NCBI RefSeq assembly: GCF_900100115.1 | Contig: NZ_FNKL01000003.1 | Span: 248,001-312,000 of the forward strand | Origin: Chryseobacterium soldanellicola | Lineage (GTDB): Bacteria > Bacteroidota > Bacteroidia > Flavobacteriales > Weeksellaceae | Length of the DNA: 64,000 nucleotides | Direction of reading: 5' to 3' | Shown here: positions 16,535 through 25,335 of the stretch, one piece after another | Layout of the letters: every line of letters begins with the position of its first letter | How positions within the stretch are numbered: position 1 is the first letter of the stretch | Notes under the pieces: model-generated | What the model was told of the DNA's origin: nothing | Seen by the model: only the letters and a program-made list of their open reading frames with translations | The model's database searches: none | Position numbers and translations under genes: made by a program

Positions 16535-18208
16535 TTACTCCGGCTTATAAGAGTCTTTTAAAGTCACAGTACGGTTAAATACATAATTTGTATCTGTAGA
16601 ATCCTGATCTTTGGTGAAATAACCAATTCTCTGGAATTGAAGCGGCTCTCCAACAGCAACATCCTTTAAACCAGGCTCACCAAATCCTTGAATCGTAGAA
16701 ATAGATTCCGGATTGATGAAGTTTAAGAAATCTACATCTTTCTCAGCATCAGGCTGTTCCACAGTGAATAATTTCTCGTAATTTCTTACTTCCACAGGAA
16801 TTGCATGTTTTGCAGAAACCCAGTGAATAGTACCTTTTACTTTTCTTAAACTTTCCTCAGTTCCACTTCCAGACTTAGATTTTTCGTCATAAGTCGCATA
16901 AATGGTGGTAATTTCTCCGTTTTCGTCCTTTTCAACTCTTTCACCTTTAATGATGTAAGCAGATTTTAAACGGACTTCGCCTCCTAATTTCAGTCTAAAG
17001 AACTTGTTACCAGCTTCTTCCTTGAAATCTTCACGCTCAATATACAATTCTCTTGAAAATGGAATTTGTCTTGTTCCTGCATTTTCCTGTTCAGGATTAT
17101 TCTCGGTTTCAAGCCATTCTTCCTGACCTTCAGGATAGTTTTCAATGACTAATTTAATAGGATCTACAACCGCCATGACACGTTTTGCAACCTTATTCAG
17201 GTCTTCACGGACACAGAAATCCAACAACTGAATTTCAATTAAATTTTCTCTTTTTGCAACGCCAACTTTATCTATAAAATTTCTGATAGAAGCAGGTGTA
17301 TAGCCTTTTCTTCTCATTCCGGAAATCGTAGGCATTCTTGGATCATCCCATCCGTTGACTACATTTTCAGCGATCAGCCTTTGCAGTTTTCTTTTGGAAG
17401 TGATCATGTAAGAAACATTCATCCTGGCGAATTCTCTTTGCTTGTTTTTAACCCTTCCTTCTTCATATACTTGGTCTAAATACCAGTTATATAATGGTCT
17501 GTGGTTTTCAAACTCTAAAGAGCAAAGCGAGTGCGAAATTTGTTCAATATAATCAGATTCACCGTGTGCCCAGTCGTACATCGGATAAATTTTCCATGTT
17601 GTTCCTGTTCTGTGGTGAGGTCTTTTTAAAATTCTGTACATCACAGGGTCACGCATATTCATATTAGGTGAAACCATATCGATTTTTGCGCGAAGAGACA
17701 TTGAACCTTCTTCAAACTCACCATTTTTCATCCTTTCAAATAAGTCTAAAGACTCTTCAACAGGACGATTTCTAAATGGAGATTCAATTCCCGGTTCTGT
17801 AGGATTTTTTCTTTGCTCAGTAATGACCTCCGACGGCTGCTCATCTACATAAGCTTTTCCTTCTTTAATCAGCTGAACAGCCCAATCATAAAGCTGCTGG
17901 AAGTAATCGGATGCATACAAGACTTTATCCCATTTAAAGCCCAGCCATTCAACGTCTTTCATAATAGAATCTACGAATTCCTGCTCTTCTTTTTCAGGAT
18001 TCGTATCGTCGAAACGAAGGTTTACGGGAGCATTGTATTTTTCACCCAAACCGAAGTTGATGCAGATCGCTTTTGTGTGACCTACATGCAGATAACCGTT
18101 TGGTTCAGGCGGAAAACGGAAACGGATCTGTTCTCTTTTCAGACCGTTTGCCAAATCATCTTCGATAATTTGCTCAATAAAATTGAGTGATTTTTTTTCT
18201 TCTTCCAT
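16535..18208 (-). CDS. glnS: glutaminyl-tRNA synthetase
   Basis: 557 aa from the ATG at 18208. An in-frame upstream start at 18250 would lie inside the -7 box and is rejected. The class I HIGH motif is LHVGH (40-44) within RFRFPPEPNGYLHVGHT. The KMSKS-equivalent is MITSKRK near 268-274. The order NLRFDDTNP, YDWAHGESD, SLCSLEFENHRPLYNW is that of GlnRS and not GltX. The C-terminal anticodon-binding beta barrels follow. It charges tRNA-Gln directly. It is monocistronic, with its own promoter and terminator. Confidence 0.96.
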   Translation of the reverse strand: MEEEKKSLNFIEQIIEDDLANGLKREQIRFRFPPEPNGYLHVGHTKAICINFGLGEKYNAPVNLRFDDTNPEKEEQEFVDSIMKDVEWLGFKWDKVLYASDYFQQLYDWAVQLIKEGKAYVDEQPSEVITEQRKNPTEPGIESPFRNRPVEESLDLFERMKNGEFEEGSMSLRAKIDMVSPNMNMRDPVMYRILKRPHHRTGTTWKIYPMYDWAHGESDYIEQISHSLCSLEFENHRPLYNWYLDQVYEEGRVKNKQREFARMNVSYMITSKRKLQRLIAENVVNGWDDPRMPTISGMRRKGYTPASIRNFIDKVGVAKRENLIEIQLLDFCVREDLNKVAKRVMAVVDPIKLVIENYPEGQEEWLETENNPEQENAGTRQIPFSRELYIEREDFKEEAGNKFFRLKLGGEVRLKSAYIIKGERVEKDENGEITTIYATYDEKSKSGSGTEESLRKVKGTIHWVSAKHAIPVEVRNYEKLFTVEQPDAEKDVDFLNFINPESISTIQGFGEPGLKDVAVGEPLQFQRIGYFTKDQDSTDTNYVFNRTVTLKDSYKPE

Positions 18209-18247
18209 TAAAATTCGCTTTAAGATGTCGAATAATACGACAATTTG

Positions 18248-18255
18248 CAAATTTA
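18248..18255 (-). promoter_or_regulatory. -7 box TAAATTTG, glnS
   Basis: This exact TAnnTTTG match on the minus strand is followed by C. It lies 39 bp before the glnS ATG at 18208. Confidence 0.6.
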
Positions 18256-18568
18256 GGAAATTTTAAGGGTTTACGGAAATTATAATTTAAAACTATAATT
18301 ATTAATAATTCAATATTTTTCTTAATTTAGGAATAATCTATCCTTTCTCAAAAATCGATCTGCTAATCAAATTAAATTGATGTTGAAACCATAAAGGATT
18401 TGGCTCAGAGTTAAGCGCTAAATTTCAAATTTATATGGTATAAATAAAAATTTTAATGCTAATAGACTAAAAAATAATGAAAATATTTTCGCAATTACCT
18501 TATAATAAAATAAATTATTTAACAATATGAAAAAAATCATGAAATAGATCAAAAGGCTCCATATATTA
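18256..18568. other. AT-rich gap without recognisable genes
   Basis: Very AT-rich sequence between glnS and menC. Only tiny ORFs occur here, such as a 6-codon ATGAAAAAAATC frame near 18527. No repeat family member was recognised. The features that stand out are the sigma-54-like promoter and small ORF immediately to the right. Confidence 0.5.
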
Positions 18569-18584
18569 TGGCACAGAGATTGTA
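18569..18584 (+). promoter_or_regulatory. sigma-54 type -24/-12 promoter candidate
   Basis: TGGCAC-N5-TTGTA agrees with the sigma-54 consensus TGGCAC-N5-TTGCW at the correct spacing, with one change (T for C at -12). Transcription would begin near 18595, about 26 nt before the ATG at 18621. The surrounding sequence is AT-rich, so a GGCAC match is not a product of base composition. No upstream activator site was identified. Confidence 0.45.
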
Positions 18585-18620
18585 AAAATTTTAAAGTAAA
18601 GAAACACTAAATTTTATATC

Positions 18621-18698
18621 ATGAAGAAAGTTAAAAGAAAGTTTTCTTATTTAATAGAGTATATTAAGAAAGTAATTTTCGTAAAGGATGTGATTTAA
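18621..18698 (+). CDS. 25-aa cationic small ORF (hypothetical)
   Basis: ATG at 18621, TAA at 18696-18698. The peptide begins MKKVKRKFSYLIEYIKK and ends VIFVKDVI. Nine of its 25 residues are Lys or Arg, spread among Ile, Val, Phe and Tyr, so an amphipathic or membrane-active helix is possible. A sigma-54-like promoter lies 37-52 bp upstream. There is no clear Shine-Dalgarno sequence, which is usual for this phylum. No family recognised. It could be a peptide, a leader, or chance within a non-coding transcript. No terminator was seen before menC, which converges from the other strand. Confidence 0.35.
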   Translation: MKKVKRKFSYLIEYIKKVIFVKDVI

Positions 18699-18748
18699 CT
18701 AACTGATTATTAATTACAAAACATTGATTATCCGAATATAAAACTACA

Positions 18749-19753
18749 TTATCTTTTAAAGAACAAACGCTCGCCCTGCAGATCCAACCGGCTGTCAAAG
18801 TTATTGGTAAACAAATTTCCTGTGCCTAAACCTTGAGGCATTTTATTATTTTTTGTAAATGTATATTGAGCAATTGCATTCAATCCTATATTACTTTCTA
18901 AAGCAGAAGTGATCCACCAGCCTATGTTTTGCTCCTGAGCAAGAGAAATCCATTCATCTGAACCTGTAAAACCTCCTACCAAAGATGGTTTTAAGATGAT
19001 ATATTGAGGTTGTATTGTTTCTAAAAGCTTTTTCTTTTCATTACAATCAATAATTCCGATTAATTCTTCATCTAAAGCAATTGGAGTCGGAGTTTGGACA
19101 CATAATTCAGCCATATCATGCCAATTTCCTGCTTTAATGGGCTGCTCGATCGAATGAATTGACAAATCTGCCAATTGCTGCAACACAATTTTTGCATCTT
19201 CTTTATTAAAACCTCCGTTGGCGTCAACCCGAAGCTCCAATTGATCTTTTGAGAATTTTTCTCTCAACTTTTGAAGAACTTCATGCTCAGATTTCCAGTC
19301 GACACCGATTTTTAATTTAATACAATGAAAACCTTTCTCCAATTTTTCGTGAATCTGTTCTTCCATATAACCAATATCGCCCATCCAGATTAAACCATTG
19401 ATGATAATTGGAGTTTGACCATTTGTAAATTCGCTCGGAAAATAAAGATTTTCACCGTGTTTTAAATTCAAAACGGCCTGTTCGTACCCCAGCCAAATTG
19501 ATGGAAATTCTTTTAATTCTTTCTTTAAAAATTCATAATCCTGTTGAATATTTTCACAAAGCCATTGTAGCTTTTCTTCATAATCGGGTCTATCATCAAA
19601 GCTTAATCCTCTGAAAACTGCACATTCTCCTATTCCTTTTTTTTCGCCTTCAGAAATTTCAAGAATAAAAGTTTCTTTATCAAGCAAAACGCCGCGAGAT
19701 GTTCCACTCGGGCGTTTAAATTGTAATAAATATTTAGAATATTCTGCTTTCAT
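18749..19753 (-). CDS. menC: o-succinylbenzoate synthase (enolase superfamily)
   Basis: 334 aa. The catalytic set of the OSBS/muconate-lactonising enzyme group is present: K146xK148 in CIKLKIG, metal ligands D177 (RVDANGG), E203 (SIEQPI) and D228 (ALDEE), and K255 (IILKPS). MenC dehydrates SHCHC to o-succinylbenzoate in menaquinone biosynthesis. N-succinylamino-acid racemase activity is a possible alternative in this superfamily. The gene begins the base after the fbp stop, so the two are co-transcribed. No other men gene is in the window. Confidence 0.88.
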   Translation of the reverse strand: MKAEYSKYLLQFKRPSGTSRGVLLDKETFILEISEGEKKGIGECAVFRGLSFDDRPDYEEKLQWLCENIQQDYEFLKKELKEFPSIWLGYEQAVLNLKHGENLYFPSEFTNGQTPIIINGLIWMGDIGYMEEQIHEKLEKGFHCIKLKIGVDWKSEHEVLQKLREKFSKDQLELRVDANGGFNKEDAKIVLQQLADLSIHSIEQPIKAGNWHDMAELCVQTPTPIALDEELIGIIDCNEKKKLLETIQPQYIILKPSLVGGFTGSDEWISLAQEQNIGWWITSALESNIGLNAIAQYTFTKNNKMPQGLGTGNLFTNNFDSRLDLQGERLFFKR

Positions 19754-20770
19754 TTATTTTACACTATCGATTCGCATAAATTCTTCTGCTTTTTCCACCA
19801 TATCGACACTTCCGCAGAAAAACGGAATTCTTTGATGTAATTCTGTAGGTTCAATCTCCAAAATTCTTCTGAAACCGTCGGTTGCTTTTCCACCAGCCTG
19901 CTCAGCCAAAAATGCCATCGGATTACATTCGTATAATAATCTTAATTTACCATTTGGAGATTGTGAATAGGAAGGATAAATATAAATTCCACCTTTTAGC
20001 ATATTCCGATGAAAATCAGCAACTAACGAACCAATATATCTTGAAGTATAAGGTCTGTCACCTTCTTCCATCTGGCAATATTTAAGATAATTTTTAACTC
20101 CCTGAGGGAATTTTATATAATTTCCTTCGTTGATAGAATAAATTTTACCCGTTCTCGGAAATGTCATATTCGGGTGGGAAAGATAGTAAGTACCTAAAGA
20201 CGGGTCAAGCGTAAAACCGTTTACTCCATTTCCTGTCGTATAAACAATCATGGTTGATGAACCGTAAATAACATATCCCGCCGCAATCTGATTAACTCCT
20301 TTCTGTAAAAAATCTTCAAGCTGAACAGGAGTTCCCGGTTCAGTGACTCTTCTGTAAATGGAGAAAATTGTACCTACAGAAACATTGACGTCAATATTTG
20401 AAGAACCGTCCAGGGGATCAATTAATACAACATATTTGCTCAAATGCCCGTTTTCGCCGCATTTAATGTCAATAAAATCATCATTTTCCTCAGAAGCGAT
20501 ACCACAAACGACTTCTCTTTGCGATAATGCTGTAATAAAAATTTCATTGGCGATTACATCAAGCTTCTGCTGCTCTTCCCCCTGAATATTTTCATTCCCT
20601 GCTTTTCCGATGATATCTGCAATTCCGGCCTTATTTACTTCCCTGTTTACTACTTTTGAAGCCAGTCTTATCGCACTCAGAAGACGTGAAAATTCACCTG
20701 TAGAATATTGAAAATCGTCCTGCTTATCAATAAGAAACTCTCCTAAAGTCTGTAATGGTTGATCTGACAT
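19754..20770 (-). CDS. fbp: class I fructose-1,6-bisphosphatase
   Basis: 338 aa. The metal-binding signature DPLDGSSN is at residues 118-125, E94 (ASEEND region) precedes it and [15 protein letters not shown] near the C terminus is the substrate-binding region of class I FBPases. It hydrolyses fructose-1,6-bisphosphate in gluconeogenesis, which fits the glycerol cassette nearby functionally but not as one operon. It is first in the fbp-menC transcript. A near-match -7 box (GAAATTTG) lies about 30 bp upstream of the ATG on the minus strand. Confidence 0.95.
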   Translation of the reverse strand: MSDQPLQTLGEFLIDKQDDFQYSTGEFSRLLSAIRLASKVVNREVNKAGIADIIGKAGNENIQGEEQQKLDVIANEIFITALSQREVVCGIASEENDDFIDIKCGENGHLSKYVVLIDPLDGSSNIDVNVSVGTIFSIYRRVTEPGTPVQLEDFLQKGVNQIAAGYVIYGSSTMIVYTTGNGVNGFTLDPSLGTYYLSHPNMTFPRTGKIYSINEGNYIKFPQGVKNYLKYCQMEEGDRPYTSRYIGSLVADFHRNMLKGGIYIYPSYSQSPNGKLRLLYECNPMAFLAEQAGGKATDGFRRILEIEPTELHQRIPFFCGSVDMVEKAEEFMRIDSVK

Positions 20771-21082
20771 ATTTTTCTTTTTACGTTTTGCTCAAATTTC
20801 GTAAAATTTATTACATTTTAAAGAATTTTCTGTTAAAAGACCTTAGCACCTATTAATCAATATTATACAAGATTATTTTAAGAATTTACCTAAAATTTTA
20901 TCATTAAATTTTCCCCAATTTGTTACGGCAATCTGAATATCTGACACCTTTTTTTGATTTTAATAAAATCTTAAGCCCTCCAAATTAACAGGCTCTTTCA
21001 TATCTCGTTGTAAATTTATAATTTTGACACCCGTAAAAAACTCATATAATTTTTATCTAACAATTTTATTTTTAACAATTTA
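20771..21082. other. divergent promoter region between fbp and aspartate kinase
   Basis: 312 bp of AT-rich DNA without an ORF worth calling. It holds the exact -7 box of the aspartate kinase gene (21019-21026) and a weaker one for fbp. I see no repeat or strong hairpin. Confidence 0.6.
21019..21026 (+). promoter_or_regulatory. -7 box TAATTTTG, aspartate kinase gene
   Basis: This exact TAnnTTTG match predicts a leader of about 50 nt to the ATG at 21083. Confidence 0.5.
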
Positions 21083-22321
21083 ATGAAAATTTTCAAGTTT
21101 GGTGGAGCATCAGTAAAAGATGCTGAAAGCGTAAAAAATGTGTCTATGGTTTTAAAAAGCCAGGGATTTGCCAAATGTTTGCTGGTGATTTCAGCGATGG
21201 GCAAAACGACTAATGAATTGGAAAAGGTTGTAGAACTTTATTTCAAGAAGGATAATTACCAAACAGAAATTGAAAAGATAAAACGAAAACACATCGAAAT
21301 TGCAGAAGGCTTATTTCCTGAAAATCATGCGGTTTTTGCAGAAATCAACTTATTTTTCGATGATGTTGATTCATTTTTAAGAAGAAATAAATCTCCGAAT
21401 TACAATTTTGTGTACGATCAGGTGGTAAGTTCCGGTGAAATGATTTCTACTAAAATTTTAAGTGAATATTTAAACGAGATCCAATTTACCAATCAATGGC
21501 TTGATGCCAGAGATTATATAAAAACGGATAATTCTTACAGAGACGGTAATGTAGACTGGAAAAAAACGGAAGAATTTATCTCTCATCTGAATACTGAAAT
21601 TTGCTACGTAACGCAAGGTTTTATCGGTTCTGATGAAAATAATTTCACAGTAACGCTGGGAAGAGAAGGTTCGGATTATTCTGCCGCGATTTTCGCTTAT
21701 TGCTTAAATGCAGAGGCCATGACGATCTGGAAAGATGTTCCGGGCGTGATGACAGGTGACCCGAGAAAATTCAAGGATGTGACACTTCTTTCAAATATTT
21801 CTTATGAAGAGGCGATCGAAATGGCGTATTACGGAGCCAGTGTAATTCATCCGAAAACATTGCAGCCATTACAGCAAAAAAACATTCCTTTTTATGTAAA
21901 ATCTTTCGTGGATCCTACAAAAGGTGGAACAAAAGTAGGTGCTTCAGAGAAAAATCAGAGCGAAGAGTCTTATATTTTAAAAGAAAATCAAACGCTGCTT
22001 AAAATCTCAACAAGAGACTTTTCTTTCATCGCGGAAGATCATATGAGTCTGATTTTCGGATATTTATCTAAATACAAAATTAAAGTTTCCCTGATGCAGA
22101 ATTCTGCAATTTCATTAGCTTTATGTCTGGAAGATAAATTTAGTACAGTAGATGATTTGAATGAAGAATTACAAAAAGTATTTAAAACAGAAGTTGTAAA
22201 AAATGTATCTTTATTTACGGTAAGAAATGCGAAAATGGAGAACATTGATAAATTTTACCAGGAAAAAAGTGTATTATTGGAACAGATTTCAAAGAATACG
22301 CTTCAAATGGTAACACAATAA
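21083..22321 (+). CDS. aspartate kinase
   Basis: 412 aa. KFGGASV (5-11) is the phosphate-binding start of the amino acid kinase fold. VTLGREGSDYSAA and DVPGVMTGDPRK (both about 195-235) are the aspartate and ATP regions. The C-terminal third is the ACT-containing regulatory region. It lacks a homoserine dehydrogenase domain, so it is monofunctional. It phosphorylates aspartate at the head of the lysine, threonine and methionine pathways. It is 22 bp upstream of the acyltransferase gene, and the two probably share a promoter. Confidence 0.92.
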   Translation: MKIFKFGGASVKDAESVKNVSMVLKSQGFAKCLLVISAMGKTTNELEKVVELYFKKDNYQTEIEKIKRKHIEIAEGLFPENHAVFAEINLFFDDVDSFLRRNKSPNYNFVYDQVVSSGEMISTKILSEYLNEIQFTNQWLDARDYIKTDNSYRDGNVDWKKTEEFISHLNTEICYVTQGFIGSDENNFTVTLGREGSDYSAAIFAYCLNAEAMTIWKDVPGVMTGDPRKFKDVTLLSNISYEEAIEMAYYGASVIHPKTLQPLQQKNIPFYVKSFVDPTKGGTKVGASEKNQSEESYILKENQTLLKISTRDFSFIAEDHMSLIFGYLSKYKIKVSLMQNSAISLALCLEDKFSTVDDLNEELQKVFKTEVVKNVSLFTVRNAKMENIDKFYQEKSVLLEQISKNTLQMVTQ

Positions 22322-22343
22322 AACTAATTGCGACTAAACACAC

Positions 22344-24185
22344 ATGAGTTTAATTTCGAAAAACGATCTAATTCAAGCTTCCGGCTTAGGTAAAATAGGA
22401 TTTCTGAAAAATCCTGTGGCATCTGCTGTGATGAGCCTTACTAAAATAAATGAAGTAAACAGGCTATATGATAAATTAAAAAACAAGGAAGGTAAAGACT
22501 TTTTCGACTCATTTGTGAGAGAACGGAACTTAAGCTACATTGCTTTTGAAGAAGATTTGGCAAAAATTCCGAAAACGGGGCCGTTTATTTTGGTTTCCAA
22601 TCATCCGCTTGGCGCGATTGATGGGATTTTGATGTGCAAGATCTTATCAGAAGTTCGTCCGGATTTCAAGGTGATGGGGAATTTCCTTTTGGAAAAAATC
22701 AAGCCGATGGAGCCGTATGTAATTTCTGTAAACCCTTTTGAAAACAGAAAAGGAGCTTACAGCAGCTCAGCCGGAATGCGTGAAACCTTAAAGCATTTAC
22801 AAAACGGAGGCTGTGTAGGCATTTTCCCGGCAGGAGAAGTTTCAAACAAAAACAATCCTTACGGAGAAATTTTAGATAAAGAATGGGAAAAACCGGCTCT
22901 TAAGCTGATAAAAATGGCAAAAGTGCCGGTGGTTCCTATGTATTTTCATGCAAAAAACAGTCGTTTATTTTATCAGGTTTCAAAGCTGCATCCGAATTTA
23001 CAGACCCTGATGCTTCCTGCAGAAATGATGAACGACAGGGAAAAGCCGATCCGTATCAGAATAGGAAGACCTATCGCCGTAAAAGCGATGGATGATATGG
23101 AAAATATCGAAGAATTGGGTGAATTTTTGAAACGTAAGGTTTATATGATGAAATCTTACTATGAAAAAAGAAAATCATTAGCCCAAAGTATTAATCTTCA
23201 GAATTTATCGGTAAAATTCCCTTTATTAAAGGAAGAAAATATTGTTCAGAATATTATTGACGAAACTCCGAAAGAAGATATCCTTAAAGATATCAACAAG
23301 TTGAAAGGCACCGATAAAATGTTTTTCAGCAACGGAAATTATGAGGTGTACTTTACGGCTTACGAAGAAATCCCGTCTATTATGAGGGAAATCGGCCGTC
23401 AGAGAGAGCTTACGTTCCGTGCAGTGGGTGAAGGAAGCAATATGCCTTTTGATCTGGATGAATACGATAAGCATTATCACCATCTTTTCCTTTGGGACAA
23501 TGCCGAGGAAAAACTGGTCGGGGCATACAGAATGGCTTTGGGTAAAGAAGTCATGAAAAAGTCTGGAATTAAAGGCTTTTACACAAGCTCTCTATTTGAA
23601 TTTGAACAGGACATTCATCCTTTTTTCAAAAAAGTAATTGAAATGGGGCGCGCTTATATCTGTGAAGAATATCAGCAGAAACCGCTTCCTCTTTTCCTTT
23701 TGTGGCGAGGAATTGTACACGTTTGTCTAAGGAATCCCGATCACAAATTTTTAATGGGCGGGGTAAGTATTTCCAATAAATTTTCTGAATTTTCAAAATC
23801 TTTAATGATTGAGTTCATGCGCTCGAATTACTACGATTCCGCTGTTGCTCAATACATTACACCAAGAAATGAATATAAGGTAAAGCTTCGTGACAGGGAT
23901 AAAAATCTTTTTTTTGATGAAATGGAATCTGATTTAAATAAATTAGATAAAATCATCGATGATCTGGAACCTGAACTGAGATTACCGGTTTTAATTAAGA
24001 AATATATTAAACAAAACGCAAAAGTTATTGCATTTAATGTTGATCCGAACTTTAATGACGCGATCGACGGACTGATGTATATCAGAATCAGCGACCTTCC
24101 TGAAAGTACGATAAAGCCTGTATTAGAGGAAATGAGTGAGCAGATAAGAAAGGAACAGGAAAATAATTCGGCTGAGAATCAGTAA
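22344..24185 (+). CDS. two-domain acyltransferase, OlsF-like (aminolipid synthesis)
   Basis: 613 aa. The N-terminal half is a PlsC-type O-acyltransferase, with an H87..D93 motif in SNHPLGAIDG and FPAGEVS at 160-166. The C-terminal half (about 330-560) looks like a GNAT-type N-acyltransferase of the OlsB/hemolysin class (GAYRMALG, FEFEQDIHPF, MGRAYI, LLWRGI). Fused O- and N-acyltransferases (OlsF) make ornithine lipids in Serratia and some Bacteroidota, and split homologues make glycine lipids in Bacteroides. I infer synthesis of an acylated amino acid lipid; the amino acid cannot be told from sequence. The protein has no membrane helix and would work at the inner face of the membrane. Confidence 0.82.
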   Translation: MSLISKNDLIQASGLGKIGFLKNPVASAVMSLTKINEVNRLYDKLKNKEGKDFFDSFVRERNLSYIAFEEDLAKIPKTGPFILVSNHPLGAIDGILMCKILSEVRPDFKVMGNFLLEKIKPMEPYVISVNPFENRKGAYSSSAGMRETLKHLQNGGCVGIFPAGEVSNKNNPYGEILDKEWEKPALKLIKMAKVPVVPMYFHAKNSRLFYQVSKLHPNLQTLMLPAEMMNDREKPIRIRIGRPIAVKAMDDMENIEELGEFLKRKVYMMKSYYEKRKSLAQSINLQNLSVKFPLLKEENIVQNIIDETPKEDILKDINKLKGTDKMFFSNGNYEVYFTAYEEIPSIMREIGRQRELTFRAVGEGSNMPFDLDEYDKHYHHLFLWDNAEEKLVGAYRMALGKEVMKKSGIKGFYTSSLFEFEQDIHPFFKKVIEMGRAYICEEYQQKPLPLFLLWRGIVHVCLRNPDHKFLMGGVSISNKFSEFSKSLMIEFMRSNYYDSAVAQYITPRNEYKVKLRDRDKNLFFDEMESDLNKLDKIIDDLEPELRLPVLIKKYIKQNAKVIAFNVDPNFNDAIDGLMYIRISDLPESTIKPVLEEMSEQIRKEQENNSAENQ

Positions 24186-24243
24186 GTTTTAAGTTTTGTT
24201 AAAAAAAGTAGTATTAATACTTGCTTCATATATGAAAACTTAC

Positions 24244-24251
24244 TACTTTTG
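24244..24251 (+). promoter_or_regulatory. tRNA-Phe promoter, copy 1
   Basis: The -7 box TACTTTTG at 24244-24251 has a TTGC at 24221-24224, a spacing of 19 nt, matching the Bacteroidota -33/-7 layout. The sequence from the box to AACGAAGTAA resembles that upstream of the second tRNA-Phe. Confidence 0.7.
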
Positions 24252-24291
24252 CATCACTTTAAAACAACGAAGTAAGTTAAACAAAATATAT

Positions 24292-24364
24292 GGTTTCTTA
24301 GCTCAGTTGGTAGAGCAATGGATTGAAAATCCATGTGTCCCTGGTTCGATTCCTGGAGAAACCA
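24292..24364 (+). tRNA. tRNA-Phe (GAA), copy 1
   Basis: 73 nt with full cloverleaf: acceptor GGTTTCT/AGAAACC, D-stem GCTC/GAGC, anticodon stem ATGGA/TCCAT around TTGAAAA (anticodon GAA), T-loop TTCGATT. The T-stem CCTGG/CCTGG carries a U51-U63 mismatch. CCA is not encoded. An identical copy is at 30179-30251. Confidence 0.97.
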
Positions 24365-24388
24365 CTAGAAATTAATAATTTCTGATTA

Positions 24389-24420
24389 AATCCCTCAAAT
24401 CATTTTGAGGGATTTTTTTT
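24389..24420 (+). terminator. terminator after tRNA-Phe copy 1
   Basis: ATCCCTCAAA pairs with TTTGAGGGAT around TCATT-type loop bases, followed by eight T residues. Confidence 0.85.
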
Positions 24421-24454
24421 ATGAAAAAATTTACGTCTTAAGTGTAAAAATAAT

Positions 24455-25219
24455 CTATTTTGTAATGACAGATATTCCGATTTCTTCGAGTCGTTTTTTA
24501 TCTTCTTCCAAAATATCATTATCAGTTATCAGATAATCGATTTTATCCAACGGAGCAATTTTTCCGAAACCTTTTTTATTTAATTTTGAAGAATCGGCCA
24601 AGATCATTACCTTGTCGGAACAGTCGATCATCAGCTGATTAAGATGTGCTTCTGCAGCATTGGATGTGCTGATTCCGAAGTCAAGATCAATTCCGTCAAC
24701 TCCCAGAAAAAGCTTATTACAAGAAAACTGCTTAAGAATAGTTTCTGATATGGAGCCAACGATAGAAGTAGAGCTTTTTCTAACCTCGCCTCCCAATTGT
24801 ATAATATTGATATTCGGGTTATTACAGAGCTCAAGAGCCACTCTTAATGAAGAAGTAAGAACAGTAAGCTGACCAAAATTCACCAGCATTCTGGCAAGAT
24901 AATGCATGGTCGTCCCTGAAGCCAAAATAATGCAGTCATTCTCCTGAATGAGCTGTAAAGCGGCTTTAGCAATGTTTTGCTTTGCTTCTACATTAATATT
25001 TTCTTTTTCGTCTACATTTCTTTCATAGGCAAATCTTACATACTTACTTGCTCCACCGTGATTTCGAAAAAGCAGGCCTAAACTTTCTAAATAGTTCAAA
25101 TCCTTTCGAATCGTAACAGACGACACATTAAATTTTTCACACAAATCCTGAACAAGCACATAATCTTTTTCATCTAAAACCTTCAAAATGTCCGTATGTC
25201 TTGCTATTAACTTTTCCAT
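24455..25219 (-). CDS. DeoR/GlpR family transcriptional regulator
   Basis: 254 aa. The N-terminal winged HTH has the DeoR signature across residues 5-55 (VQDLCEKFNVSSVTIRKDLN, LFRNHGGA). The C-terminal DeoRC sensor domain has ASGTTMHYLAR and KVMILADSSKLNKKGFG. DeoR-family members sense phosphorylated sugars. Its position, divergent from glpD with 116 bp between, argues that it is the glycerol-3-phosphate-responsive repressor of this cassette (GlpR role); this is inference. Exact -7 boxes for both directions lie in the shared gap. Confidence 0.85.
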   Translation of the reverse strand: MEKLIARHTDILKVLDEKDYVLVQDLCEKFNVSSVTIRKDLNYLESLGLLFRNHGGASKYVRFAYERNVDEKENINVEAKQNIAKAALQLIQENDCIILASGTTMHYLARMLVNFGQLTVLTSSLRVALELCNNPNINIIQLGGEVRKSSTSIVGSISETILKQFSCNKLFLGVDGIDLDFGISTSNAAEAHLNQLMIDCSDKVMILADSSKLNKKGFGKIAPLDKIDYLITDNDILEEDKKRLEEIGISVITK

Positions 25220-25233
25220 TCAATTTATTTTAT

Positions 25234-25241
25234 CAAATTTA
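25234..25241 (-). promoter_or_regulatory. -7 box TAAATTTG, regulator gene
   Basis: This exact minus-strand TAnnTTTG match lies 15 bp before the regulator ATG at 25219. Confidence 0.5.
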
Positions 25242-25285
25242 TCATTTTTTTTAACATCAAAAAAATTTCATTTATTTTCTTTTTT

Positions 25286-25320
25286 GTTTCATTTTTAATT
25301 TATAAATTTGAAAACGAAAC
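25286..25320 (+). promoter_or_regulatory. glpD promoter with possible operator palindrome
   Basis: The -7 box TAAATTTG is at 25303-25310. It sits inside an imperfect inverted repeat whose outer arms are GTTTC (25286-25290) and GAAAC (25316-25320), with A/T-rich inner pairing. A regulator bound here would cover the promoter. The operator reading is inference; DeoR-type operators are often built from TTTC-like half sites. Confidence 0.4.
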
Positions 25321-25335
25321 CAAAAAGAAAGAATA

